NCBI GenBank assembly: GCA_023362775.1
Contig: JALMGJ010000002.1
Span: 36,171,914 to 36,235,913, forward strand
Reading direction: 5' to 3'
DNA length: 64,000 nt
Origin: Charina bottae
Lineage: Eukaryota; Chordata; Lepidosauria; Squamata; Charinaidae
Part shown: piece by piece, positions 35,643 to 46,565 of the stretch
Numbering within the stretch: the stretch's first letter is position 1
Layout: each line of letters starts with the position of its first letter
Notes under the pieces: model-generated
What the model was told of the DNA's origin: nothing
Databases searched by the model: none
What the model saw: only the letters and a program-made list of their open reading frames with translations
Made by a program: the position numbers and the translations under genes

Positions 35643-35871
35643 CAGAGCTTTCCAAACTGTGTGTCGCGACACAAAAGTGTGTCACCACACACAGCGTGGT
35701 GTCGCCACACCACCCGGAAGCGGCGGCGTGTGCGTGCATGGCAGCGGCGGCGCGGTATCAGTGCTTCCGCATTTTAGCGGAGGCTGCCGCCGCTGTGCAC
35801 ACGCGCACCGCCGTGCCACCGTGCGCGCCCCCCCCCGCCGCTGGTGTGTCACCAGCGGCGACACTGCCCTG
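35643..35871. mobile_element. GC-rich hAT element, copy 2 (reverse orientation)
   Basis: CAGAGCTTTCCAAACTGTG...GACACTGCCCTG is flanked by a perfect CTCTAGTC duplication (35635-35642 and 35872-35879). Inverted relative to the copy at 30.4 kb. A further fragment is at 36732-36840. Confidence 0.88.
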
Positions 35872-35932
35872 CTCTAGTCCATCAAAGCTTATGACATGAC
35901 ACCAGTCCTAGATTCACTAGCTTTCTCCAATT

Positions 35933-36313
35933 TTTTTTAAAAAGAACTTTATTGATTTTCAAAGTATAGCTAAAATACAAAATATAGAGTATAGATAAGG
36001 CAGAGTACAGAACTAAAGAAAAACTATAAAAGAGTGAAATTAGATAGAAAGCAGAAAAAGAAAGTGACTTCCGACCTTCTCCAATACAGATATAAATGCA
36101 TTTTAGAGTGATATAATCTCTTACCATTAGTTAAACCTTAGTAACATTATTTCTGTAAAATCAAACCATTTAATCATCAAAACCCAAAATCAAAACTTTC
36201 TTTTTTTCAGACACAAGCAAATAGTCTAAAAGTGGTTGCCAAGTAGAAACAAATCCAGACACTGTATTTTCTCTTATCAATGCTGTTAACTTAGCCACTT
36301 GGGCCAGTTCCAT
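35933..36313 (-). mobile_element. 5'-truncated L1-type LINE 3' end
   Basis: A poly-T start (the reverse of a poly-A tail) and an A/T-rich 3' untranslated region are flanked by a perfect 17-bp duplication, ACTAGCTTTCTCCAATT (35916-35932 and 36314-36330). That is typical of L1 target-primed insertion. Confidence 0.8.
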
Positions 36314-36839
36314 ACTAGCTTTCTCCAATTTGATGCTCTCCATGTGTTGGAACTCCAGTCCTAAAATCTCCATCATCATGACCACTGGCCCCAGTTTGGG
36401 AATTTTAGAACTGAAAACCCAACATTCTAAAGGCCATCAGGTTGGGGACTCTGTCTACTCCGAAACTCAATATTTAATTACTCTGTTCATTTTGGCTGAT
36501 TGGTCAACCCCCTTCTCTTGATTTCTTGGAAACTCACTATCCAAAAATACTTGAGGAGCATCTCTGAGCTGGCACTCTTTTCCTCCTTAGATACACTTCC
36601 ACCATCTAGTTTAGATGAAAGGGGATCCCTCCTCTACAAGGTTAAACAAGAAATCTTTTTCTTCTTAAGATTTGCTATCAGGTTTATGTGGACAAAGCTA
36701 GTCTTATTAGGCATGGTTGTTAGGATCTAACCCAGGGCTTTCCAAAGTTTTCCCGCGGCGACACACCAACCGCCGTTGTGTCGCCGCAGGAAAACCCGAA
36801 GTGTCGCCGTTGCGGCAGCGCGCAAAAACCCGGAAGCAA

Positions 36840-38165
36840 GAAAACTGAGAATCTACCACCTATATTTCAATGGGCATAGTAATCCAGGCATGGATACTGT
36901 GCCAGGACCATCTGCCTTGGAGATGACTTATCAACCGGTTGGACCTAGAATTCATAAGGCATCTTCAAAGGAAGAGTAGGAGACTGGGAAGACTGGACAA
37001 GATCTTTCACTCAAGGATTTTGAAGTAGTCCACTTACCATCCAAATAGATTTGCTTTCCTAAGTTATCCACCAGAGAAAGAGAAGAGAATGTAATAATCA
37101 AAAAGATGAATGGCTATGTAAAAGGAGAGAATTTGAGCAGGTATATATTTATCTCTTGATACTGTATGTAAATTCTACCTGCTTTGAGGTCCTCTGCTAC
37201 ATGACTCTTCGATTCTGTACTTACTCAAAAGAAAAACGACAAACCTGAATTTCAGAGGTTCCCACCAAAAGGAAGAGGAGATGCTTACTTTTCAAACGGG
37301 GGGAAAAACTGATAGACAAATTCTACACAATGCTCAAAATCCACACCCTGGGAACCTAAGGTTGCCAACCCGACAAAACTAATCCAGACATTCCTGAAGC
37401 CCATTTAGCAGTCTGTTAGTACTACTGAAATGGAGCAGAGCCGCTAAGCTTGTGTACAGAAAAAGAATATTGTTTTAAAAACAGAGCCCATTAGCATATT
37501 AGAGAGATCCAGGTTAATCTTACACCTTTAGCCCACCCAAGCATAAAGAAACACACGCTTAGACATGGCAGGTATGAAAAGTAAGTACAAAAGAGTCCTT
37601 ACGTTTATTCATTGCAGGTACAGCATTTTGGTAGATAAAATGATGTTCCATTTCTTCTTCCTGTTCCCTAAACTTAATACCTCTTGCCCTGCTTGCTGCA
37701 TGAGATGCGTGTAGAAAGGGGGGAAAATCTCCTAGGCCCACCCATGGCCTAGAATGGAGCAGCACACAGCTATGTGCTTGCTCCCGGTCCAAGGAGGAGA
37801 GAGAAGAGAGGAAGTGGGAGTGGCCACAAACAGCTTCCTCAAAAGCATGGAGAGCTTGCATCCTAGAGCAACCATCCATATGCTGATGAGGCATGCTGGA
37901 TTTGCCAGAATCTCCAACAATTCCACTCACCAACTAATGTGTGCATATCACATGCTTGTACATGTGTGTGTGCAGATATATGCATGTACCAGATAGATAG
38001 ATTAGACAGACAGACACACTTGATTGTACCTGCACTCCAAAAACGAGCAAAGCCTGTAATGACAATAAGAGCAATAATCATCATCATAATAGAATAGCTA
38101 TGAATGAAAGTTGCCTGCAAAATTAGACATCCTATTTTTAATATTGGTCTCAATCTATATATCCC
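36840..38165. other. intergenic 3' of gene C, no feature recognised
   Basis: No conserved coding frame or repeat recognised. Gene C's polyadenylation site should lie at or near the right-hand end, but no clear AATAAA was identified. Confidence 0.4.
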
Positions 38166-38169
38166 AACC

Positions 38170-38171
38170 CT

Positions 38172-38213
<42 letters not shown>
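38170..38213. repeat. (CT)n(CA)n microsatellite
   Basis: About 13 CT units followed by about 8 CA units. Confidence 0.95.
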
Positions 38214-38353
38214 TATTCTAAAAGAGAGGCACACAAGACACACTTCTGCTTTCCTTCTAAGTTTTTTAGTCTTAGCAAATACAAGATGACCCACTGCCCC
38301 AATTCACATTCTATTACTTGGGGGGAAATACCAGAATACAGTAATGTCTAGGC

Positions 38354-38474
38354 CAGGGTTTCTCAACCTTGGCAACTTTAAGATGTGTGGACTTCAACTC
38401 CCAGCATGGCTGGCTGGGGAATTCTGGGAGTTGAAGTCCACCCATCTTAAAGTTGCCAAGGTTGAGAAACCCTG
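38354..38474. mobile_element. palindromic hAT MITE in the 3' region of gene C
   Basis: CAGGGTTTCTCAACC...GGTTGAGAAACCCTG with flanks GTCTAGGC/GCCTAGGG. It starts 43 bases beyond gene C's stop codon, so it is probably within the 3' untranslated region and would fold into a long RNA hairpin. Confidence 0.85.
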
Positions 38475-38516
38475 GCCTAGGGTTTCTCGGTTTCTCTCAT
38501 GGGTTGAAAGACAAGT

Positions 38517-40592
38517 CTATATGAACTGATCAGCTTCGTCCTGGGTGATTTCCCTCATCCCCTTCTGTACGTTGTCTTCAATAGCTTTTCTCTCTGCTTC
38601 GGTCACTTGTGGCAAGACACTCTTCAGCTCAGAAGACATTTTTGCCACTCTGGCTTGGATACTGTATTCAAATTCTTTCTTTTGCTTGATGACCACGTCC
38701 ACTATGGCTTTCTGGGCATTGTCGCAGCCTTCTCTTAAATTCATACGCTCTCTCTTGAATTCAGGATTGGAAGGGTCCATCGAAATAAGCCTACCCAGGC
38801 TGCTCACTTTATCCATCAGGTATTTTGAAGATACTTCTGTGTAGGTGTCAGATATCATGTGCACTAAGTGAGCTACGTTGGACGCATTGAATGCCTGCTT
38901 ATAGATCATATCTATGACAATGTCTTTGTGGGAGTAATCTGGAATCTGGGGAAGATTTTCAGCCGTTTGAAGAAATTCTGCAAGGCGCCTACCGAGACAG
39001 GAGTCAATGAGGCTGGAGACCATCCTGAAGAAACACACCATCTTCCCCCACTGCTCCTTCACTCTTCCCAAGGCATCCAACCCTTTGATCAGCATCTTTT
39101 GGGCTGTTTCAAAATCAATCTTCTTCGTTTCAGCTTTCCTCATTTCACTGAGCATATCCAGCAAATCTTTATTCTGCTGCTTGAAGTTGTCAAAGCTTTT
39201 CTGGTATTCTTCTTGGCTCAGCTTCAGCATTTCTTTAGTTTGCTCTATTTTCAAAAGGCTGTTTTTCATGGCTGACGTCGAATCTTCTTGAGCATTTCTC
39301 TGGGATTTTGCCATATTTGGTGCCATGGGACCAAAGGGTGATGTGCGGGTACATGATTTGCTTCTGCTATCAAAAATTTCAAGAGCTCTCGAGAGATTTT
39401 TCATTTTCTTTTTAAGACTTTTCTGGTCTGTGTTCCCTGACTTTACTGCTTGAGTCAACGTATCACAAATATCCATTGTACAATTGCATATTTTCATTGC
39501 CAAGTCCTTGACGTTGCACTTGTTTTCTTTCTTTATCTTTGCTAACAGTTGCTTAGATTTATTTTTGGTCCATACAGATTTGATTTCATGGTTTTTTTTA
39601 TTGTAAAGGAGATCCATGTCAATATTACCTTCGTCATCCACCAGGTTTTTAAGAGCCTCTCCCAGTGCCATCAGTTGAGCTGACTGGGCACAGACATTGT
39701 TCAGGGCTATAAAGTCATCCTCCTCCTCTTCAAACTCTTCCTCGCGTGTGCTGTGAGATGGAGGAAGCAACTTTTTCCCCTCAGAGCTTAACAAAGATGC
39801 CAAACTGACAATGGGCAGAGTCAAGGTTTCTCTGATACTTGACGTGACTTCCAGAATTACAGCACTCCACCCACTAGGAATGCCATCAATCGCTTGTCTA
39901 TAATCCTCAAATGACTCGGTCACTCTGTCCTTTATTTCGTTGTAGTATTTCTCTGCTTTTGCCTTTGCTTCTTCAGCTGCTGCCTTTCTTAGCTCCAGGT
40001 CTGCCAACGTGCGTTTGTTTTCTTCCAGTCCTTTCTCATAGCTCGATTTGGAACTCGTACACACCTCCAGGAGTTCCCCAATCAGGCAGATGACATCATC
40101 AAACTTACTCTCAACCGCCTCAGCTGAAGAGGAGCATTCAGCTGCAATTGATTTCAGGCTGCATAGTTGTCCAGGGAGCAGGGCATCTATCAACGTAACA
40201 TCTTCCTGGAATAAGGTCTGGACAATCATTTTGATTTGGTCAGAGACACTCATAGAAAGGAGCCTGATGCTATTCATATTCTTGTCAGCAGTGCTAAAGG
40301 CATGCCAGCCACTGTTGCTCACCTGCATCAGGGAAGCTTGGAAAGAGTCTGGATACCTCATATATTTATAGCCTCCAACAGGCGGGACTATATTGATGGC
40401 AAAATCTCCTTGTTCTGCAGCAATGCAAGCCAGCTCCCCTAATATGGCGATGGAGAGGGGCCCGGGCATCAGATACTCCTCCCAGTTTGCATGGGGCTTC
40501 ATCAGCATTTCTGTCTCCTTTCGGACTTCCTCTGCTTTGCTAATGTTCATTAGGGCTTTCACAGCAAGTGAACCTTTGGTCTGAACAGCCAT
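38517..40592 (-). CDS. gene C: uncharacterised helical/coiled-coil protein, 691 aa, intact paralogue of gene B
   Basis: One uninterrupted coding exon runs from the ATG at 40592 to the TAG at 38517-38519. A polypyrimidine acceptor (AATTCAG) lies seven bases before the ATG, so the upstream in-frame extension to 40802 is intronic and I exclude it. Visible parts: an N-terminal helical region with a conserved hydrophobic LSIAILGELACIAAE (residues 46-60); a long charged helix or coiled coil (about 183-235); a hydrophobic stretch from GWSAVILEV to SLASLL (241-268); an acidic loop EEEFEEEEDD (284-293); a TSPFGPMAPN turn (418-426); a second coiled coil (about 440-490); and IDFETAQKMLIKGLDALGRV (492-511). 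There is no signal peptide. Coiled coil, hydrophobic segment, coiled coil is an order seen in alpha-helical membrane-inserting proteins, but that is shape only. I do not recognise the family. An ISRE-type promoter suggests interferon control. Confidence 0.85.
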   Translation of the reverse strand: MAVQTKGSLAVKALMNISKAEEVRKETEMLMKPHANWEEYLMPGPLSIAILGELACIAAEQGDFAINIVPPVGGYKYMRYPDSFQASLMQVSNSGWHAFSTADKNMNSIRLLSMSVSDQIKMIVQTLFQEDVTLIDALLPGQLCSLKSIAAECSSSAEAVESKFDDVICLIGELLEVCTSSKSSYEKGLEENKRTLADLELRKAAAEEAKAKAEKYYNEIKDRVTESFEDYRQAIDGIPSGWSAVILEVTSSIRETLTLPIVSLASLLSSEGKKLLPPSHSTREEEFEEEEDDFIALNNVCAQSAQLMALGEALKNLVDDEGNIDMDLLYNKKNHEIKSVWTKNKSKQLLAKIKKENKCNVKDLAMKICNCTMDICDTLTQAVKSGNTDQKSLKKKMKNLSRALEIFDSRSKSCTRTSPFGPMAPNMAKSQRNAQEDSTSAMKNSLLKIEQTKEMLKLSQEEYQKSFDNFKQQNKDLLDMLSEMRKAETKKIDFETAQKMLIKGLDALGRVKEQWGKMVCFFRMVSSLIDSCLGRRLAEFLQTAENLPQIPDYSHKDIVIDMIYKQAFNASNVAHLVHMISDTYTEVSSKYLMDKVSSLGRLISMDPSNPEFKRERMNLREGCDNAQKAIVDVVIKQKKEFEYSIQARVAKMSSELKSVLPQVTEAERKAIEDNVQKGMREITQDEADQFI

Positions 40593-41129
40593 TTCAGCCT
40601 GAATTAAAAAAAAAAAAAAGAGGAAAGGTTGAAGGGTCAGAGTTGTAGTCTCACAAATTACCTGGTCTGGAAAAAATCCCAATGAACTCAGGACTTCTCG
40701 AAGAAGGAGACTTTGCTCCTTCCATGACAACACCGTGCTAACTTTTTTTACTGACACTAACTTTCTATCTGGAAGGCGACAGGTTGGGAAAGGCTGATTC
40801 ACACTTTCTACATTCCTGCATGTCAGGCATCTCTCTCTCCCGGCTGTGGCTGAGCAGCACAGCGCCCTCTGCTGCTCCGCCGCTGCAAACCTCCCTCTTC
40901 GGCTCGCGCCCTGGATGCCTCCCTGCTTGCGCGCGCGCGCGCAATCCCCGCCCCTGCCCGGGTTCCGTGTGTGCTTCGGCGGGCCAACCCAGGGTTGGAG
41001 GTTGGAGGGTTAGGAGGTTTGGAGATCAGTTGCAGGAAATGTTTGGCGTTCGCGGGTTGCGTTTTTTTGGGGCTACTTTTAAGGGCGTGTTGGGCTATAA
41101 AAATTTTGGGCACCTGGCAACAGCCCCGC

Positions 41130-41151
41130 GCGCGCGTGTGTGTGCGTGTGC

Positions 41152-41186
<35 letters not shown>

Positions 41187-41216
41187 GCTATGAGTTAGGG
41201 GTCTGTGTGTGTGTGT
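41130..41216. repeat. (GT)n(GA)n microsatellite
   Basis: GCGCGCGTGTGT, then about 10 GA units, then a second GT run. It lies in the first intron of gene C. Confidence 0.95.
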
Positions 41217-41248
41217 AACATGCAAGAGTTTTTATTGTAATTTTATTA

Positions 41249-41330
41249 CAATTTTTATTGTAAACCGCCCAGAGTCCCCCTTTAGGGGGGAGATGGGCGG
41301 TGGCAAAATTTGACAAATAAATAAATAAGA
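41249..41330 (+). mobile_element. CR1-type LINE tail
   Basis: TTTATTGTAAACCGCCCAGAG...GGGGAGATGGGCGG...AATAAATAAATAAG. It is the same kind of tail as at 26640-26692, 27108-27148, 14045-14137 and (reverse) 8004-8085. Confidence 0.75.
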
Positions 41331-41747
41331 GCCGGAGCTACGAGGGGAGGAGGCTTGGGGATACGACGCTGGCTGGGATACGACGCCCCCTCAGTAGCCC
41401 CCTCCCCACTGGCATAAAGTAACGCTCGGGCGGGGGAGCGAAAGGGAAGCAGCTCCCCGCCTACTTTGAAGGCCCTCCCGAGCGCGCGAGAGTGAAAAGA
41501 GGGTTTCGGAAAGGCTCTGTAAACGCCCCCGCCCCACTCCGCCGGAGGCTATCGCCCCAAAGCTACACCCCTTAAAAGTAGCCCAAAATAGCCCAAAAAA
41601 ACGCAACCTGCAAACATCAAAAATTTCCCACAACTGATCTCTAAAACTAGTCCAACTGACAACACTGAACCCCCCCCTCCATACTCTGCATTTTCCAGCT
41701 CCTGAGGGAGGAATTTTTTGCTTCCTTAAGGATACAACCCTCTGGAT

Positions 41748-42024
41748 CAGGGTTTCTCAACCAGGGTTCCTGGCACCCTCGGGTTCTAGGGGTTCCCTGG
41801 GAGATCAGGATTTATTTTAAAAATTATTTCAAATTCGGGCAACTTCACATTACAGAGGTAAGTAACGTTATATATGTTAATGCATATATACAGGCCTACC
41901 CATGAAATGAATATAGTAATTTTGTACTTTCTGGCCTGTATTTGAGCCTGAATGTGCAGGGGTTCCCCGATGCCTGAAAAATATTTCAAGGGTTCCCCCA
42001 GGGTCAGAAGGTTGAGAAACCCTG
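41748..42024. mobile_element. non-autonomous hAT element in gene C's first intron
   Basis: Same family as 20259-20577, with flanks CTCTGGAT/GTCTGGAT. It lies 87 bases inside the intron from gene C's 5' exon donor. Confidence 0.85.
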
Positions 42025-42110
42025 GTCTGGATGCTCATCAACTCTTACAAGAAATGGTGAGAAGCAACATAAACATCATTACTACTCTTTAAATGCAAAG
42101 AGATACTCAC

Positions 42111-42187
42111 GTTGGCAGTTGCTGGCTTTTGAAGTTCAGACGGCAGGAGTCAAAACCACCTGTTTGCTCTGCAAGTGCTTCTGATGC
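42111..42187 (-). other. probable 5' non-coding exon of gene C
   Basis: On the minus strand a strong donor CTGCCAAC|GTGAGTATC ends an exon at 42111. A TATA box at 42218-42211 puts the likely start site near 42185-42190, giving a 5' exon of about 75 bases. It would splice over 1.5 kb to the acceptor seven bases before gene C's ATG. The exon start is inferred from TATA spacing. Confidence 0.6.
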
Positions 42188-42210
42188 TCAAGCAGATGCA
42201 GACGCTGTCC

Positions 42211-42243
42211 TTTATAGGGCAGCCTTTTTAGTTTCAGTTTCTG
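42211..42243 (-). promoter_or_regulatory. ISRE plus TATA box upstream of gene C
   Basis: Read on the minus strand, AGAAACTGAAACT (42242-42230) matches the interferon-stimulated response element pattern GAAANNGAAA. About a dozen bases downstream lies CCTATAAAGG (TATA, 42218-42211), and the spliced 5' exon begins roughly 25 bases further. An ISRE just upstream of TATA is the layout of many classical interferon-stimulated genes. Spacing and orientation fit gene C, not any plus-strand gene. Confidence 0.65.
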
Positions 42244-42554
42244 CTTTGCAGCGATTCCTGCAAATCAGTCATTTTGAGAGAGAACCCTGAGTTGTAATGG
42301 GCAGCAACTTTGTGCAGAGAGGCGTTCCGAGAAGCGGAGTGCCCCCAGATGCTTTAGGCAGCCCCTGATGTCATTTATTTAAACCTTGCCGCCTTCTCCC
42401 AAAATGTGGCATTGCAGACCAAAGCAGTTTCTTGTTTTATAAAGATGCATTTTGACTTTCAAATGGGGAGACATTTCAGGGATTTCAGCAGTTATCTTCA
42501 GCATTGCTTTCTTATAAGATCCCTGAAAGTTTCACATAAATGTCTGGCAGAGAT

Positions 42555-43010
42555 AGGCTGACCATACGTCCTGTTTTGAATGGGACAGTCCCGTTATTTT
42601 AACATTTTTGAACCGTACCGTCTTTTTGAAAAAAATCTTGGTTTTGTCCCGTTTTCGGAGGCAGCCCGGAAAAGGAAGCCCTCCCGCCTATCAGTGCGCA
42701 GCAAAGGAGGGCGCGAAGAGGCGGGCCGTGACGCACAAACGCAGCCCGGTGGGTGGCAAGGGGTGGAGTGGTGCAGCTGAAGCCCCCCAGCATGGCTGGC
42801 TCCTGCCTCTCACGCGGTGGCAGTGGTGGTGGCGGCGGCGGCAGCAACTCTCCTCCCTCCCTCGGCCAAGCCCGAGGGGGCTGGGGCAGTGGTGGGCCTC
42901 CGTCCTCGGCAGGAGCTGGCCGTGCTGGGGGGCTTCAGCCACACCACTCCGCCCCTCGCTACCCGCTGAAGCCATCCACCTGGATGACTGAGAACCTTCA
43001 TAGACATAAG
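42555..43010. repeat. GC-rich repeat with long internal inverted repeat
   Basis: After a GACCATACGTCCTGTTTTGA entry sequence, GTGGTGCAGCTGAAGCCCCC...GGCTCCTGCC (about 42762-42812) pairs with GGCAGGAGCTGGCC...GGGGGCTTCAGCCACACCAC (about 42908-42948). This makes a hairpin with a GGCGGCGG-rich loop. It ends in the GGATGACTGAGAACCTTCAT repeat. Probably a non-autonomous transposon. Confidence 0.6.
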
Positions 43011-44040
43011 ACTCCAGGGTGTTCATAACTAACTTGTGATATCTGTAACCATCTAATTAAATTTTGACTTAATTAAACCTCTGTTAATCATAAAACCTAT
43101 ATCCGGTGTCTTATATGTGTTAGAGATCTGAAATGGATAAAAACAGATGCTTCTTTTGTCTGGGGCGCTCCTTTTCAGAGGAAGCCGCCCCCTATTACTT
43201 GAGCTCAATTAAAAGGGTTATTCTATTTCTCGTCTTAGTGTGAATTTATTTTGGGTTCTTCCTACCAAGTTAAACATGCTTGGACATGGGACCAACTTCC
43301 GGTCCAACATCTTCTTTCCAGGAGCGCTGGAAAACGTCAGCCGCTTCCTCCTTTTCTCTCCACATCTCAGCAGCCCCAAGAATGGAAATGTTTCTGTCTA
43401 AGTTCATCGCTTCTGCCCGGAGAAGGAAAGGCTGCAAATATTCAGACTAGGAGAAAGCTTTCTCTTCTTTGCAGCGGCAGAACTGAAATCACACCGTTTC
43501 TTCGAAAGGGTGGAGTTCAGCACTGCTAGAAAGAGAAACCTTTCATGGGGTGAAAAGTTGGTTGGGTTGGACATGGTGGGAACACTTAATTGGCTGTGAA
43601 GATCTGTGTGCTTTGATTATAAGCTCTGGAAGTAGCTAATTCCTGACCTTCTCCCAAGCCTTTCCACACCAGATTGCAATCTCCCCCTTTGGCTGGCAGC
43701 CATAAAAAAGAGCAATAAATCAGTCAAATGTATTGTTACAATCAAAGTTCAGTAATACTAAAATAAGTTAAACAAGGCAGATAAAATTAATAAAAGGAGT
43801 AATAAATGAAAACCGGCTGGGTACCCTCTCTCTCAGCCCAACCCACCTGGGGGGGGGGGGGAATTGTGGTGAAAATAGGAGGCAGGAGGATTAGGCATGT
43901 TTGCCAGAGGGAGGGAGGGAGGGAGGGAGAGAAGGCAGGATAAACATACAATAATAATAAATAAAATTAGTAAAATTAATATTAATAAGATAGTAAAATG
44001 AGTCAAATAGGTCCAGCCTGGAAAATTTAATCACATTTGC
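43010..44040. other. intergenic upstream of gene C, no feature recognised
   Basis: It contains a poly-G run (43850) and a (GGGA)n run (43910). No exon was identified. Confidence 0.45.
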
Positions 44041-44059
44041 ACTGTGTTGACCCATTTTC

Positions 44060-46500
44060 ACTACTATATAGCTTTACAACAAAATAGTCCTGGCCTATAT
44101 GGCATTGGCTTCCTAGCCTGGTCTACTTTGGAGGGCGGACAATCGGTCTGTAGTTGGCTGGATCTTCTCTGTTTCCCTTTTTGTATATTGTCATGGTTAT
44201 TGCTAGCCCCCACTCCTTGGGGATGCAGTGCAGAGATTCCCCGAGGCCTTAAAAATCTTTCTAGGGCTCCTCCAGGGTCAAAAGGTTGAGAAAGGCTGGT
44301 TGGGAGTGTCAAGAGCTGGCTCATTTTGGGTGATCTTCTGGGCTGGTTCAGCAAACAAAGATCTGAAGTGATTCTCCCAAACTTGTACTGGGACTTGATT
44401 AGTGGGATTGATGGTGATTTCCCTAAGCCATGAGCTGTGATTCACCAGAAAAGTGGTGAGTTTCTTTCCTTAATTGAATGAAGCAGGAGTTGTCATTCCT
44501 TCTTTGTGGCTTTGCTCTTGTCTCTCAGGAGGGACTCATGTTGATTTTTATAACTGATTAACAGTTGAAGGTGTTCCACAGAAGAGTATGTAGATATGGT
44601 ATGCTTCCCTGAATTTTCTCTTACGATACGGACAGTTTTGGTCGAACCATTGTTGGTGCCTTGGGCCAGAATTAGTCTAGCAGGGAAGTTTCTCTTATAA
44701 TCAAATAGTTCATTAATGAGTTGCTTGTAGAGCTCTAACCAGTCAACATGGAGTTCCATTAGTTGCGTCCGTATCTCTGTAGTGGGAGAGAGCAGACCAA
44801 CGTAGCTGAAGCCCGTAAGTTTCTTTCACTCCATCTGGCTCAAATGGCAGAGTTCTGGTTTTCCAAGACCAGGGCAAATCTTTCCTTATTCTTTCAATCT
44901 CATTAACAAGTGACCTCCTTTTATATTACTGGATGGTAATCACTGTCCACTCAAGGTTCCACCTCCAGATCAGAAAGGAAAGGTGCCGCGTTGCAGGATG
45001 CCAGCCAAAAGTCAACTGTAGACCATCTTCCTCTTCCCCAAAGAGTGAATTCTGCAGGGCAGTCTCCTTCCATGGCACCATTAAGTATAGATAGGCCCAA
45101 CCAGTTGGCCATCTGCCTTATGCAGCATCCTGCAAAATTGCAGATACTACCTTTTGCTTCTCTTGGGAGAAAAGGATCCTCAGGTTTTTCTGGCTGGCAA
45201 TAATGTCTGAAGCACTGGTAAAGATTTTGATTGTGCCCAACTGGGCATTTAGGTCTCCTCCAATAATTATTATTGCTGCCGGGTGGTCCTTAGACCAGTT
45301 CTCAACATCTCTCTCTCAGCAGCTCCACTGGGATTGATGAGCCTCACCCTTTTGCGTGGGTGTTCTGGATGGGAGAGCAGCCTGCCGTTCAGTGTTTTGA
45401 AGAATGACTCCTCTTCGGGGTGCAGAGCTAAGCCCCTCTTGGTCAGCACTCTCTTCTGGGGGAAGCATTTCCTCATCTTGTGTTCCAAGTATTTTTGGTT
45501 CTGATGCGTTGCCAGAGTAATCATCACTGGAAAGAGGCAGAGCTAGGAGATACAGCCCTGGGGATTCTGGTCCCTTTGTGGGCATCCTGGGCTCAGATGT
45601 CTTTTATTGGGTTTACAGGTTCTGTGGTTGGAGCTAGGACGTTTGTGGTCTCTTTCAGGCTGTGTTGAGTTAGTTGCTGCATTGACCCTCCCCTTGTCTG
45701 ATCTACAGTGTTCTTGGGGAGAGGCCATTTTGCGTTTTCCGTGGCTCAGAGGCTCCATTGCCTCTAACTGGGGCAAGGAAATCCTTCTCTGGTTAGGATC
45801 ATGATTAAGATACCTATTCAATTAGTGGTTCTGCCCTGGCACAGGCTGCTGACAATGCCCACCTAAACTCATCTAGTCCCTTGATTAGGTCCATTTGGCA
45901 GAGCTCCAATGAGTCAATTAGCCTGCCTTCCGTTCTTGGGACTTCTTATTTGCCTTGTCACTCAAACGTTTAGGTAGGCAGGTTCTTCCCAAGGATTTGG
46001 GAAGCTCAGGGCCCCTGTGGGGCGGTTGCCGAAGATCTATCTCAGTTTGATTTTAAAGGAGCAAACTTGTCTGGATTGGAGTTACTGAGAAAGTATGCAA
46101 AAAAGATTTCATCTTGAACAACATACTAGGGATGATGGGATGCTTAAATATTAGCAAGATTCCTTTTGGGCCCGGTCTGCTTGGCAGCCATTCAACCTCT
46201 AAAAGGTCAACAAAACAGTTCACATCAGAGCAGCTGACTCAAGAGAGGGGGCGGGCGAAAGAGTTTTTTGAACTCCACTGTCCTCTGTTGATGCCATTAC
46301 TTATAATCTATAAGGCAATGTGATCAGTCAGCTCTTATGAAATTCACTCTCCCTCCTTGCAGTGTCCTGGGTGGTGAATGTCCTTCCTTGAGGGCTCAGC
46401 TGTCTAGTTTTCCGGGGGGGGGGGCAACAGGTGGCTCGCTCCTCTCCTCATGAGCCTCTGCAGTCGCTGTCAGGTAATCACGCTGAGTTTTTGTGAGGGC
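44060..46500 (-). mobile_element. decayed APE-type non-LTR retrotransposon
   Basis: The minus strand carries an endonuclease motif, IIIIGGDLNAQLGTI (around 45226-45272), and further along a reverse-transcriptase motif, IYKKGNREDPANYRPI (about 44190-44143), in the correct order. Many stops and frame changes lie between them. Upstream frames at 45.3-45.8 kb are basic and proline-rich, as in a first ORF. It is cut by a piece of hAT element at about 44228-44300. The clade is not resolved. Confidence 0.65.
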
Positions 46501-46565
46501 ATCAAATGCCAGGTTCGAGGAATCCACTTTCTCCTTCACTTCTAATAGTCATTCGAAGAGTGATG

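Noticed and set aside
40593..40802. N-terminal extension of gene C in the same frame
   Set aside because: A polypyrimidine tract and AG acceptor lie just before the ATG, and gene B has the same structure. The extension is intronic.
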